NCBI RefSeq assembly: GCF_025943985.1
Contig: NZ_JAPCWE010000014.1
Coordinates: 1-64,000, forward strand
DNA length: 64,000 nucleotides
Reading direction: 5' to 3'
Source: Anaerorudis cellulosivorans
GTDB lineage: Bacteria; Bacteroidota; Bacteroidia; Bacteroidales; Dysgonomonadaceae
The position numbers and the translations under genes are program-made. Shown one piece after another: positions 27,071 through 34,971 of this stretch (the first letter of the stretch is position 1; the number at the start of each line of letters is the position of its first letter). Under the pieces are notes generated by a model. The model was not told the origin of the DNA. It saw nothing but the letters and a program-made list of their open reading frames with translations, and did no database searches.

Positions 27071-28231
27071 ATGAACTATCCGAAAGTAAATGCGCATTTG
27101 CACACGCCCTATTCTTTCAGCGCTTTTCGCGATGTGGATGACGCATTGGACAGAGCGGCAGCCGAAAATGTGAAAGTTGTCGGAATCAACGACTTTTACA
27201 CGGCTGCCGGCTATGATGAATGGGCTTCAGGATGCGGAAAACGAAAATTATATCCCCTTTTCAATATTGAGTTTATCGGGTTGAGCGAAAAAGATCGTCA
27301 GGCAGGTATTCGGATCAATGATCCGGCAAATCCCGGACGTATCTACCTTAGCGGGAAAGGTCTGACTTATCCTTTTTGTTTGCCCGAACCTTACGCTTCG
27401 TTGTTGGAAGAAGTAAGAAATGAAACCGACAGACAGGTGAAAGCCATGTGCGAAAAGTTGAATGGTATTCTGGAAACGGAAGAAGTTGGTTTTACGCTCG
27501 ATTTTGATCGGATAAAAAAAGAACTCACCAAAGGTATGGTACGCGAACGTCATTTGGCAAAAGCCCTTCGGATGAAAGTGTACGAGATATGTGGTGAGGA
27601 TAAGGAGGGTATCAAAGTCATGCTGGAAAAGATTTTTGGAGGGAAATCGTTGCGTGCTTCCGTAGAAAATATTGCCGAGGTAGAAAATGAAATACGCTCG
27701 AACTTGCTCAAGGCCGGTGGTAGAGCTTTTGTGCCTGAGGATGCAAAGGCTTTTCTATCGATAGAAACCATATGCGAGATTGTTTTGGCAGCAGGAGGTA
27801 TTCCTACATATCCTTTTTTGGGAGACGATGCACAAGGAAATTACACCGATTTTGAAAAGGATTTGGAGTGTGTAGCTGGGGAACTAACCAAACGTGGATT
27901 TCATTCGGTAGAATTTATCACTACCCGCAATCGGGTGGATTTGCTGGAAAAATATGCCGGTTATCTGCATGATCACGGATTCGTGGTAACCTTCGGGAGT
28001 GAACACAATACCCCTGTGATGGAACCGGTTGAACTTTTTGCACGGGGTCGTACACCACTTACCGAACGACTGATGCAGATTAATTATGAAGGAGCTTGTG
28101 TGATTGCTGCTCATCAGCATGTAACAGTACAGGGATTAGAAGGTTATGTCGATGGCAAAGGATATGCGGATCGTACAAAAAGAGAAGAATGGGTAAAACT
28201 CGGTGACGAGTTAATAAAGAGTAAGATATGA
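27071..28231 (+). CDS. PHP-domain protein of unknown substrate
   Basis: The 386-residue protein opens with a PHP metal-site motif, NAHLHTPYSFS (His9, His11), followed by INDF and FNIEFIGL at later strands and GSEHNTPVMEP near residue 318, where PHP enzymes have further metal ligands. The usual THP position reads TYPFLGDD, so one ligand looks altered. PHP domains hydrolyse phosphate esters or act in nuclease and lactonase roles. It lies 11 nt after E1, and its stop overlaps the next start (ATGA). Context suggests a sugar-phosphate or cyclic-intermediate hydrolase, but the reaction is not known. Confidence 0.75.
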   Translation: MNYPKVNAHLHTPYSFSAFRDVDDALDRAAAENVKVVGINDFYTAAGYDEWASGCGKRKLYPLFNIEFIGLSEKDRQAGIRINDPANPGRIYLSGKGLTYPFCLPEPYASLLEEVRNETDRQVKAMCEKLNGILETEEVGFTLDFDRIKKELTKGMVRERHLAKALRMKVYEICGEDKEGIKVMLEKIFGGKSLRASVENIAEVENEIRSNLLKAGGRAFVPEDAKAFLSIETICEIVLAAGGIPTYPFLGDDAQGNYTDFEKDLECVAGELTKRGFHSVEFITTRNRVDLLEKYAGYLHDHGFVVTFGSEHNTPVMEPVELFARGRTPLTERLMQINYEGACVIAAHQHVTVQGLEGYVDGKGYADRTKREEWVKLGDELIKSKI

Positions 28232-30195
28232 AAGAATTGGATGAACTTATCGAAATATCGCAATTTTACGGGCGCGATAACCGCTTCGTAATTGCAGGTG
28301 GAGGAAATACTTCGTACAAAAATGCGGAAAAGATTTGGGTGAAAGCCAGCGGCTCATCTCTCGCAACGATAACCGAAGAGGGGTTTGCCATACTTGACAG
28401 AGCTAAACTGAATGGGATGTTGAGGAAGGTTTACAGCAGTAATCCTGCCGAACGCGAGGAAGAAGTGAAAAACGATTTGGCTGTTGCCAATCTCACCAAA
28501 GACAAACGTCCTTCAGTAGAAACTTCATTACATAATATTATCGGGTATGCTTTTGTTGTTCATTTGCATCCTACGTTGGTAAATGCCTTAATGTGTTCAC
28601 GAAATGCTGAAAACGAGTTGAAAAAACTTTTCGGAGAGAAAGCCCTGTTTGTGAAATATACCGATCCGGGGTATGTGTTGTTTAAGAAGGTAGATGAAAA
28701 GCTGAAAGCGTATCGGGCAACCTATCGTGAAGAGCCACATGTCATTTGGCTACAAAATCACGGTATTTTTGTGGCTGCCGACACTACGGAGGAAATTAAA
28801 GTGCTTTATGCAGCGATTTTTTCCACCCTTGAAAAAGCAATAAAAAATCCTCTTCCCGATGGCGAAAAGCCGGTTTGTCGGTGTGTTTCCCAAGTTCTTC
28901 CCGGTATCCGGATGATGCTTTCGAAAAGTGAATTGAAAACATTGAAAGTGCGCAATAACAAACGGATTGCCTATTTCAGTGATCATATCGAGCATCAGGC
29001 TGATATTGTTCGGCCTTTTACCCCCGACGAAATTGTTTATTGCAAATCGAATTACCTTTTTATTAATAAGGATAATCCCGATGAAGTGTTGGCTGAAGCC
29101 GAAAAGGTCATTCCGGATTTTACCGAAAAGTTTGGATATCAACCTAAAGTGCTGTTAATAAAAGGTATCGGTCTTGTAGCTGTTGGCGATCATGCAAAAC
29201 AATGCGATATTATTCTTGATGTTTTTGAAGATGCTATGAAAATTGCCTATCTGGCTCAGTCTTTTGGCGGTTCACATCCCATGACCCCTGAACAGATTGA
29301 TTTTATCGATAACTGGGAAGCGGAAAATTATCGCCGAAAGGTCATGTCAACCGGTAAAGCGGGACGTGCTGAAAATAAAACCATTATAGTGACAGGTGCT
29401 GCACAAGGTTTTGGTGAGGGCATATCCCGCAATTTATTACTGGAAGGAGCAAATATTGTGATTGCCGATTTAAATGAAGAAAAAGGCTCATTGACAACGG
29501 AACATTTTAACTCCTTATCGCAAGGGAAGGGTAATAATGCTTTGTTTGTGAAGACCAACGTTACCGAAATCTCGAGTCTTGAGAACCTCATATATGAAAC
29601 CGTCTCCCATTTTGGTGCGATCGATTGTTTCATCAGTAATGCCGGAGTATTGCGTGCGGGAGGACTGGACGAAATGGAACCGGAAATTTTCGACTTCGTA
29701 ACCAAAATAAACTATAATGCCTATTTTTATTGTACGAAAGTGGTAAGTAAGGTGATGAAGCTCCAGACAAAATATGCTCCGGAAGATTATTACGCCGATA
29801 TTATTCAGATTAATTCCAAATCGGGATTGAGAGGAAGTAAAGCCAATTTTGCCTATGCGGGAGGTAAGTTCGGGGGAATCGGTTTGACGCAGTCGTTTGC
29901 TTTGGAGCTGGCGCCTTTTCGTATCAAGGTGAATGCTGTTTGCCCCGGAAATTTTTATGAGGGTCCGCTTTGGAGTGATCCCAATAACGGCTTATTTGTT
30001 CAGTATTTGAAGGCAGGAAAAGTTCCCGGTGCGAAAACAATAGAAGATGTAAGAACATATTACCTGGCACAGGTGCCGATGAAGAAGGGTTGTTCGCCCG
30101 AAGATGTCACCAAAGGGGTGCTTTATCTGATGGAGCAATGTGGCGAAACCGGTCAGGCGCTACCTGTCACCGGTGGTCAGGTTATGCTGAATTAG
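28228..30195 (+). CDS. Class II aldolase fused to short-chain dehydrogenase
   Basis: The 655-residue bifunctional protein has an N-terminal class II aldolase domain with GGGNTS (24-29), metal ligands His112/His114 (VVHLHP) and His178 (LQNHG). After a further region comes an SDR domain from about 384: TGAAQGFGEG (389-398), SNAGVL (470-475), the catalytic Tyr543-x3-Lys547. Bacillus RhaEW (rhamnulose-1-phosphate aldolase/lactaldehyde dehydrogenase) shares this layout. The SDR end, VPMKKGCSPEDVTKGV then GQALPVTGGQVM, is more like sorbitol-6-phosphate dehydrogenase SrlD. It could cleave a ketose phosphate or oxidise a polyol phosphate. Confidence 0.85.
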   Translation: MKELDELIEISQFYGRDNRFVIAGGGNTSYKNAEKIWVKASGSSLATITEEGFAILDRAKLNGMLRKVYSSNPAEREEEVKNDLAVANLTKDKRPSVETSLHNIIGYAFVVHLHPTLVNALMCSRNAENELKKLFGEKALFVKYTDPGYVLFKKVDEKLKAYRATYREEPHVIWLQNHGIFVAADTTEEIKVLYAAIFSTLEKAIKNPLPDGEKPVCRCVSQVLPGIRMMLSKSELKTLKVRNNKRIAYFSDHIEHQADIVRPFTPDEIVYCKSNYLFINKDNPDEVLAEAEKVIPDFTEKFGYQPKVLLIKGIGLVAVGDHAKQCDIILDVFEDAMKIAYLAQSFGGSHPMTPEQIDFIDNWEAENYRRKVMSTGKAGRAENKTIIVTGAAQGFGEGISRNLLLEGANIVIADLNEEKGSLTTEHFNSLSQGKGNNALFVKTNVTEISSLENLIYETVSHFGAIDCFISNAGVLRAGGLDEMEPEIFDFVTKINYNAYFYCTKVVSKVMKLQTKYAPEDYYADIIQINSKSGLRGSKANFAYAGGKFGGIGLTQSFALELAPFRIKVNAVCPGNFYEGPLWSDPNNGLFVQYLKAGKVPGAKTIEDVRTYYLAQVPMKKGCSPEDVTKGVLYLMEQCGETGQALPVTGGQVMLN

Positions 30196-30228
30196 CTGTG
30201 TTTTTCTTATTATGAGAATTAGAAATTT

Positions 30229-31506
30229 ATGAAAACAAGAGCAGTTCGTTTATACGGCAAGAAAGATCTTCGGTTGGAAGAATTTGAATTGCCACCCATA
30301 AAAGATAATGAGATTCTGGCTAAAGTAGTCTGCGATTCGTTGTGTATGTCATCCTACAAAGCGGCCATTCAGGGAGCAGATCATAAGCGGGTGCCCGATA
30401 ACGTGGCAGAGCATCCGGTGATCATCGGACATGAGTTTGCAGGTGAGTTGATTGAAATTGGTTCAAAGTGGGCAGATCAATTTAAGGTCGGCGATAAATT
30501 TTCCATTCAGCCTGCGTTGAATTACGAAGACGGTCCCGTAGGAATATTGAGCGCGCCGGGATACAGTTATCCGTATATTGGCGGTGATGCTACGTATGTG
30601 ATCATTCCCAATGAGGTAATGGAGAAAAATTGTTTGTTGCCTTATCATGGGGAAGGATTTTATCCGGCATCGCTGGCGGAACCTCTTTCGTGCGTGATTG
30701 GCGCCATGCATGCTAATTACCATATCACGCCGGGAAGTTACGTGCACAAGATGGAAATTGTTGATGGCGGGAGAATGGCCATTCTGGCCGGTGTTGGGCC
30801 TATGGGGCTCGCTGCCATCAATTTCGTGTTGCATAGGGAGGACTGCAAGCCTTCGTTGTTGGTGGTTACCGATATCGATCAGGTGCGTCTCGACAGGGCT
30901 GCATCGCTCTATACGGTAGAATTCGCCGCTTCACGGGGTATTGATCTGCGCTATATCAATACTTCGGTTATGCAAAATCCGGTGGAAGAATTAAGGGCAT
31001 TGACCAATAGTGAAGGGTATAACGATGTCTTTGTTTTTGCTCCGGTGAGATCGGTTGTTGAGCAGGCAGACGCCATTCTCGGATTCGACGGATGTCTCAA
31101 TTTTTTTGCAGGGCCTAGCGATCCGAAGTTCAGTGCCATGTTGAATTTTTACAATGTTCACTATGCCTATACGCATGTTGCCGGTACAAGTGGGGGAAAC
31201 AATGAAGATATGGTAGAAGCCTTGGATATAATGAATAAAGGATTAGATCCTGCGGGATTGGTGACCCATATCGGCGGATTGAATGCTGTACCTGAAGCGA
31301 CCCTCCGTTTACCGGAAATCCCCGGTGGAAAAAAATTGATTTATACCCATATTACCATGTCTTTGACGGCAATCTCGGATTTTGCCGAATTAGGTAAAAC
31401 CAATGAAGTTTTTAGTGAATTGGCTTCCATTTGTGATAAATACAAGGGCTTATGGAATGTGGAAGCTGAAGCGTTTTTGTTGGCAAATGCGAATAAATTG
31501 AGTTAA
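30229..31506 (+). CDS. SorE-like zinc-type sugar-phosphate dehydrogenase
   Basis: A 425-residue medium-chain dehydrogenase whose start (AVRLYGKKDLRLEEFELP), DSLCMSSYKAA, HPVIIGHEFAGELIEIG and VEPLSCVIGA-like segment (AEPLSCVIGAMHANYH) recall L-sorbose-1-phosphate reductase (SorE). The Rossmann segment is MAILAGVGPMGLAAINF at about 183-199. SorE reduces a C2 keto group on a 1-phospho-ketose. L-rhamnulose-1-phosphate has the same C1-C2 arrangement, which makes it a plausible substrate; this is inference. It is 33 nt downstream of the aldolase-SDR gene. Confidence 0.8.
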   Translation: MKTRAVRLYGKKDLRLEEFELPPIKDNEILAKVVCDSLCMSSYKAAIQGADHKRVPDNVAEHPVIIGHEFAGELIEIGSKWADQFKVGDKFSIQPALNYEDGPVGILSAPGYSYPYIGGDATYVIIPNEVMEKNCLLPYHGEGFYPASLAEPLSCVIGAMHANYHITPGSYVHKMEIVDGGRMAILAGVGPMGLAAINFVLHREDCKPSLLVVTDIDQVRLDRAASLYTVEFAASRGIDLRYINTSVMQNPVEELRALTNSEGYNDVFVFAPVRSVVEQADAILGFDGCLNFFAGPSDPKFSAMLNFYNVHYAYTHVAGTSGGNNEDMVEALDIMNKGLDPAGLVTHIGGLNAVPEATLRLPEIPGGKKLIYTHITMSLTAISDFAELGKTNEVFSELASICDKYKGLWNVEAEAFLLANANKLS

Positions 31507-31528
31507 ATTTGATTATATGTTATAGAAT

Positions 31529-32827
31529 ATGAAACAATTAGATGTTAAATTGATGCATCCGGTAGAACAGATCAACGTGATCATTGGAAGGATTTACCGG
31601 AGTGGTATGACCACAACTTCGGGGGGAAATATTTCTATTCGGGACGAAAATGGCGATATTTGGATTACTCCGTCGGGAGTAGATAAAGGATCGTTAACTC
31701 CCAATGATATCATGTGTGTGAAAAAAGACGGAACGGTTATTGGTCCTCACAAACCTTCCTCTGAGTTCCCGTTTCATAAAGCCATTTACGAAACGCGTCC
31801 GGAGTTGACGGCAATTATTCACGCCCATCCTCCTGCACTTGTGGCATTCAGCATTTCGCATAAAGTGCCCGATACCAAAATTGTTCCTCAAGCCCATAAC
31901 ATATGTGGCGATATCGGATTTGCCCCATATGGAACACCCGGAAGTGAAGACCTCGGAAAGAAAATTGCCAACGAATTCAAGAATACGCAATATAAAGCAG
32001 TAATCATGGAGAATCATGGGATCGTTTTGGGAGGGGTAGATATGATGGATGCTTATCAGCGTTTTGAGACACTTGAATTTTGTTGCCGTACCATTGTAAA
32101 TGCAAGACGGTTGGGCGAGGTGAATTATTTGTCGGATGAACAAATCGCAAAGTATGTCAATCATATTCCTACCAATATTCCGCATTTCATGGATATCGAT
32201 TATCCTTCCGACGAGCGGGCTTTACGTTCGGAGATGGTGAAGATTATCCGCAGAGCATGTGATCAGGGTCTCATGATTTCGACGTACGGTACAGTGTCGG
32301 TGCGTTGGCGCGGCGATGATTTTTTGATAACGCCAAGGAATGTGGCACGTTGGGATATTGTTCCCGAAGATATTGTGCAGATAAAAAAGGGTATGGCTGA
32401 GGCCGGAAAAACGCCGAGCCGTGCGGTAGCCTTGCATCAACGCATATATCAATTGAATCCGCATATCAATTCCATTATTTGCACACAGCCGGTCAATCTG
32501 ATGGCACATGCTATAACCGGTACAAAATTTGACGTGCGTACAATTCCGGAAAGTTGGATTTTTCTTCAGGATGTTCCGTCTATTCCTTTCGGTTTGATCT
32601 ATAACGATATTGATGGTGTTGCAGAAATGTTCAACCATAACAAAGTTATTTTGGTGGAAAACGATAGTGTATTTGTGACAGGTGACAAATTGTTGAACAC
32701 TTTCGATTATTTGGAGGTGGCTGAATTTTCGGCGAATTCACTTGTAATGGCTTCGGCTATCGGCCCTCTTTGCCCTATCAGCGACAAGGAAATAGAGGAT
32801 TTGAAAGTAGCATTCAATGTAAAATAA
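31529..32827 (+). CDS. Two-domain class II aldolase/epimerase with a degenerate second domain
   Basis: A 432-residue protein with two class II aldolase/adducin domains. Domain 1 (about 10-205) has the complete site: SGGNIS (31-36), Glu79, His98/His100 (IIHAHPP) and His163 (ENHG), as in fuculose-phosphate aldolase and ribulose-phosphate epimerase AraD. In domain 2 (about 212-432) the same positions read CTQP and ENDS, so the metal site is lost and the domain is probably structural or regulatory. It could be the missing rhamnulose-phosphate aldolase or an epimerase. It follows the SorE-like gene by 22 nt. Confidence 0.85.
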   Translation: MKQLDVKLMHPVEQINVIIGRIYRSGMTTTSGGNISIRDENGDIWITPSGVDKGSLTPNDIMCVKKDGTVIGPHKPSSEFPFHKAIYETRPELTAIIHAHPPALVAFSISHKVPDTKIVPQAHNICGDIGFAPYGTPGSEDLGKKIANEFKNTQYKAVIMENHGIVLGGVDMMDAYQRFETLEFCCRTIVNARRLGEVNYLSDEQIAKYVNHIPTNIPHFMDIDYPSDERALRSEMVKIIRRACDQGLMISTYGTVSVRWRGDDFLITPRNVARWDIVPEDIVQIKKGMAEAGKTPSRAVALHQRIYQLNPHINSIICTQPVNLMAHAITGTKFDVRTIPESWIFLQDVPSIPFGLIYNDIDGVAEMFNHNKVILVENDSVFVTGDKLLNTFDYLEVAEFSANSLVMASAIGPLCPISDKEIEDLKVAFNVK

Positions 32828-32856
32828 AGGGAAGAAAAAAGCACGTATCCTTTTTT

Positions 32857-33594
32857 ATGCAGGTTATTTTTTCTCCATACACGATGCCTGAATTTAACCT
32901 GGCCGCAGAAGAATATTTTTTTTCGGCCAATTGTGAGGAATATCTTTTGCTTTACATAAACAAACCAAGCGTGATCATCGGTTCTAATCAGGCTGTGGCA
33001 AATGAGGTAGATATGGATTTTTGCAGGGTTAACGGCATCCCCATTGTGCGAAGGTTGTCGGGTGGGGGTGCCGTTTATCACGACGAAGGTAATCTGAATT
33101 ACTGTTTTATTTTCAACAGGAAACAAGGCGCTTCTCCGTTAAGTCCCGATTTTTTACAGCCGGTGGTTTCTGCCTTGAATTTTATGGGAATACCTGTGGA
33201 AATCGGGAAACGAAAAGACCTTTGGCTTGCCGATGGCCATAAGGTATCGGGAACAGCTTCTCATGTTTCGAGGGGCAGAGAATTGCATCACGGCACACTG
33301 CTTTACGATGTCGATTTGGATCGATTACAAAAATCATTAACGCCACACGCTGAAATCCATTGCAACAAGGCAACACCTTCTATCCCTTCACCTGTGAAAA
33401 ATTTGCGTAGCCTTTGGGAAGAGACTTCAGGGAAAACGTCATTTGCAGCTGATTTTTTCCTAACTTTTACAAAAGCCATTCTTGGTTATTATAACACTGA
33501 GGAGCTTTCGCCTTTGTTGTGTGAGGATAAGAAGCATATCGATATACTTTGTGGGAGTAAATATGCTCTGCGACAATGGAATTTTAAGATGTGA
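32857..33594 (+). CDS. lplA: Lipoate-protein ligase A family protein
   Basis: The 245-residue protein belongs to the LplA/LipM biotin-lipoyl transferase fold. It shows IIGSNQAVANEVD, the lipoyl-AMP binding loop RRLSGGGAVYHDEGNLNY (about 62-79) and the catalytic-lysine region DGHKVSGTAS. There is no C-terminal accessory domain of the E. coli enzyme. It attaches lipoate to K43 of the E2 encoded at the head of the same operon. The ATG at 32857 is preferred because the upstream extension overlaps the previous gene. It ends 8 nt from the convergent hemG gene. Confidence 0.9.
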   Translation: MQVIFSPYTMPEFNLAAEEYFFSANCEEYLLLYINKPSVIIGSNQAVANEVDMDFCRVNGIPIVRRLSGGGAVYHDEGNLNYCFIFNRKQGASPLSPDFLQPVVSALNFMGIPVEIGKRKDLWLADGHKVSGTASHVSRGRELHHGTLLYDVDLDRLQKSLTPHAEIHCNKATPSIPSPVKNLRSLWEETSGKTSFAADFFLTFTKAILGYYNTEELSPLLCEDKKHIDILCGSKYALRQWNFKM

Positions 33595-33602
33595 TTTCTT
33601 TT

Positions 33603-34970
33603 TTATCCGATTTCTCGTGCCAGTTTTATTCCCTGAGTAATGCGCTGGTTCATGCCAATGCCGTCCCGAAGATTTCCTGCCAAGTGTAATCCGCGATATT
33701 TTTTTTCCAATAGTTCAACGGTTTTGAAACGTTCTTCTGAAGATCGTTCATACTGTGGAATGGCATATTTATGACGGAAGATGCGGATCAAATCGGGTTC
33801 TTTAGCTATCGGGAAACCGAGCATGCGATGAAATTGGCGTATTACTTTATCGGTAATTTCATTGTTGTTCAATTCGGTAAGCTCACTGCGATGCATCCCA
33901 CCCATGAAAAAAGAGAATAAAATGCCGTTTTCCGGACTGCGGTTGTCGAAGCACGAGGAAGGGAACAAAATACCCAGAAAATCTTCTTTATCTTTTGGAC
34001 TTATCAAGCCACCAAAAGCATTGAAATTCAGCTTGCCTTTGTTTTTTACTCCTACGGCTATCTGCACTACCGGTGCATACCGCAGATTGGCGATTTTGGC
34101 CAAATTTGTCTTGTCTACAAAAGGAAGAATATCAGGTAAAGCATAAGCTCCCACGGTGGTGATTACATGAGGTGAAGTGAAGGTTAAGCATTGGCCGTTT
34201 TGCCGACAAGTAGTTTTCCATATCCCTGTTTCCGGATCGGGTTGAATTATAATGTTTTCAGCAGAAAGAAAAATACGGTCCTTTCCGAGATACGTTGTCA
34301 TGGCTTTTGTCAGATTTTCCAGTCCCCCTTTTGCAGAAAAGATAGATGACGGCGTTTTTGGTTTGGGATGATGCTTAGCCTCTTTTGCTTTAGCAATGGC
34401 ACCTTTTATAAAACTTCCGTAGATTTGTTCCAATTGGTAAAGTTTGGGCAGGGCATGACGTGTCACCAGCGAGTAGGCGTTTCCGGCATAGACACCTGAA
34501 AGAAAAGGCTCTACTGCATAATCGACAAACGATTTTCCAAGCCTGCGGCTAGCAAGCGCACCTACCGATTCGTCAGGGTCTGTTCCTTTGGCTCGCCAAG
34601 GTTCGCCGAGAATGCGGAATTTGTCTGATAAAGTAAAAAGTGGTGTGGTAATACCTCCCCACAAGCCGTTGGGTAAGGCGTAAAATTTGCCATTTTTCCA
34701 AATCAATCGTTTTTCCGCTTCTTTTTTAGCAAATTCGATTTCGCAATCCGGATTAAGTTCTTTAAAAAGTGTCATCACTTCTTCGGTAACGCCGGATCCG
34801 GTTGTCGGACCTGATTCGAAAGTAAACCCCTCTTCGTGAAAGGTGCGGATTTGTCCTCCGGATCGGTTGGCCTTTTCCAAAATAACTACCGAAACCCCCC
34901 TTTTCGTGAGTTCTACGCCTGCCGATAGTCCGGTAAGCCCGGCACCAATAATGACTACGTCTTTTTTCAT
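33603..34970 (-). CDS. hemG: Protoporphyrinogen oxidase (HemY/PPOX type)
   Basis: The 455-residue FAD enzyme oxidises protoporphyrinogen IX (or coproporphyrinogen) in late heme synthesis. N-terminal FAD motif VVIIGAGLTGLSAGVELTKRG (5-25), then GGQIRTFHEEGFTFESGP, and the C-terminal FAD contact HLAGNLRDGIGMNQRI. It is the oxygen-dependent PPOX family (HgoX/HemY) usually named hemG in Bacteroidetes annotation. It is last in a TonB-receptor, MFS, hemN, hemG operon with 1-9 nt spacings, which ties it to uptake. Confidence 0.93.
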   Translation of the reverse strand: MKKDVVIIGAGLTGLSAGVELTKRGVSVVILEKANRSGGQIRTFHEEGFTFESGPTTGSGVTEEVMTLFKELNPDCEIEFAKKEAEKRLIWKNGKFYALPNGLWGGITTPLFTLSDKFRILGEPWRAKGTDPDESVGALASRRLGKSFVDYAVEPFLSGVYAGNAYSLVTRHALPKLYQLEQIYGSFIKGAIAKAKEAKHHPKPKTPSSIFSAKGGLENLTKAMTTYLGKDRIFLSAENIIIQPDPETGIWKTTCRQNGQCLTFTSPHVITTVGAYALPDILPFVDKTNLAKIANLRYAPVVQIAVGVKNKGKLNFNAFGGLISPKDKEDFLGILFPSSCFDNRSPENGILFSFFMGGMHRSELTELNNNEITDKVIRQFHRMLGFPIAKEPDLIRIFRHKYAIPQYERSSEERFKTVELLEKKYRGLHLAGNLRDGIGMNQRITQGIKLAREIG

Positions 34971-34971
34971 A

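Noticed and set aside
32770-32856. Longer start for the lipoate ligase
   Set aside because: It overlaps the preceding aldolase gene, whereas ATG 32857 gives a normal LplA N-terminus.
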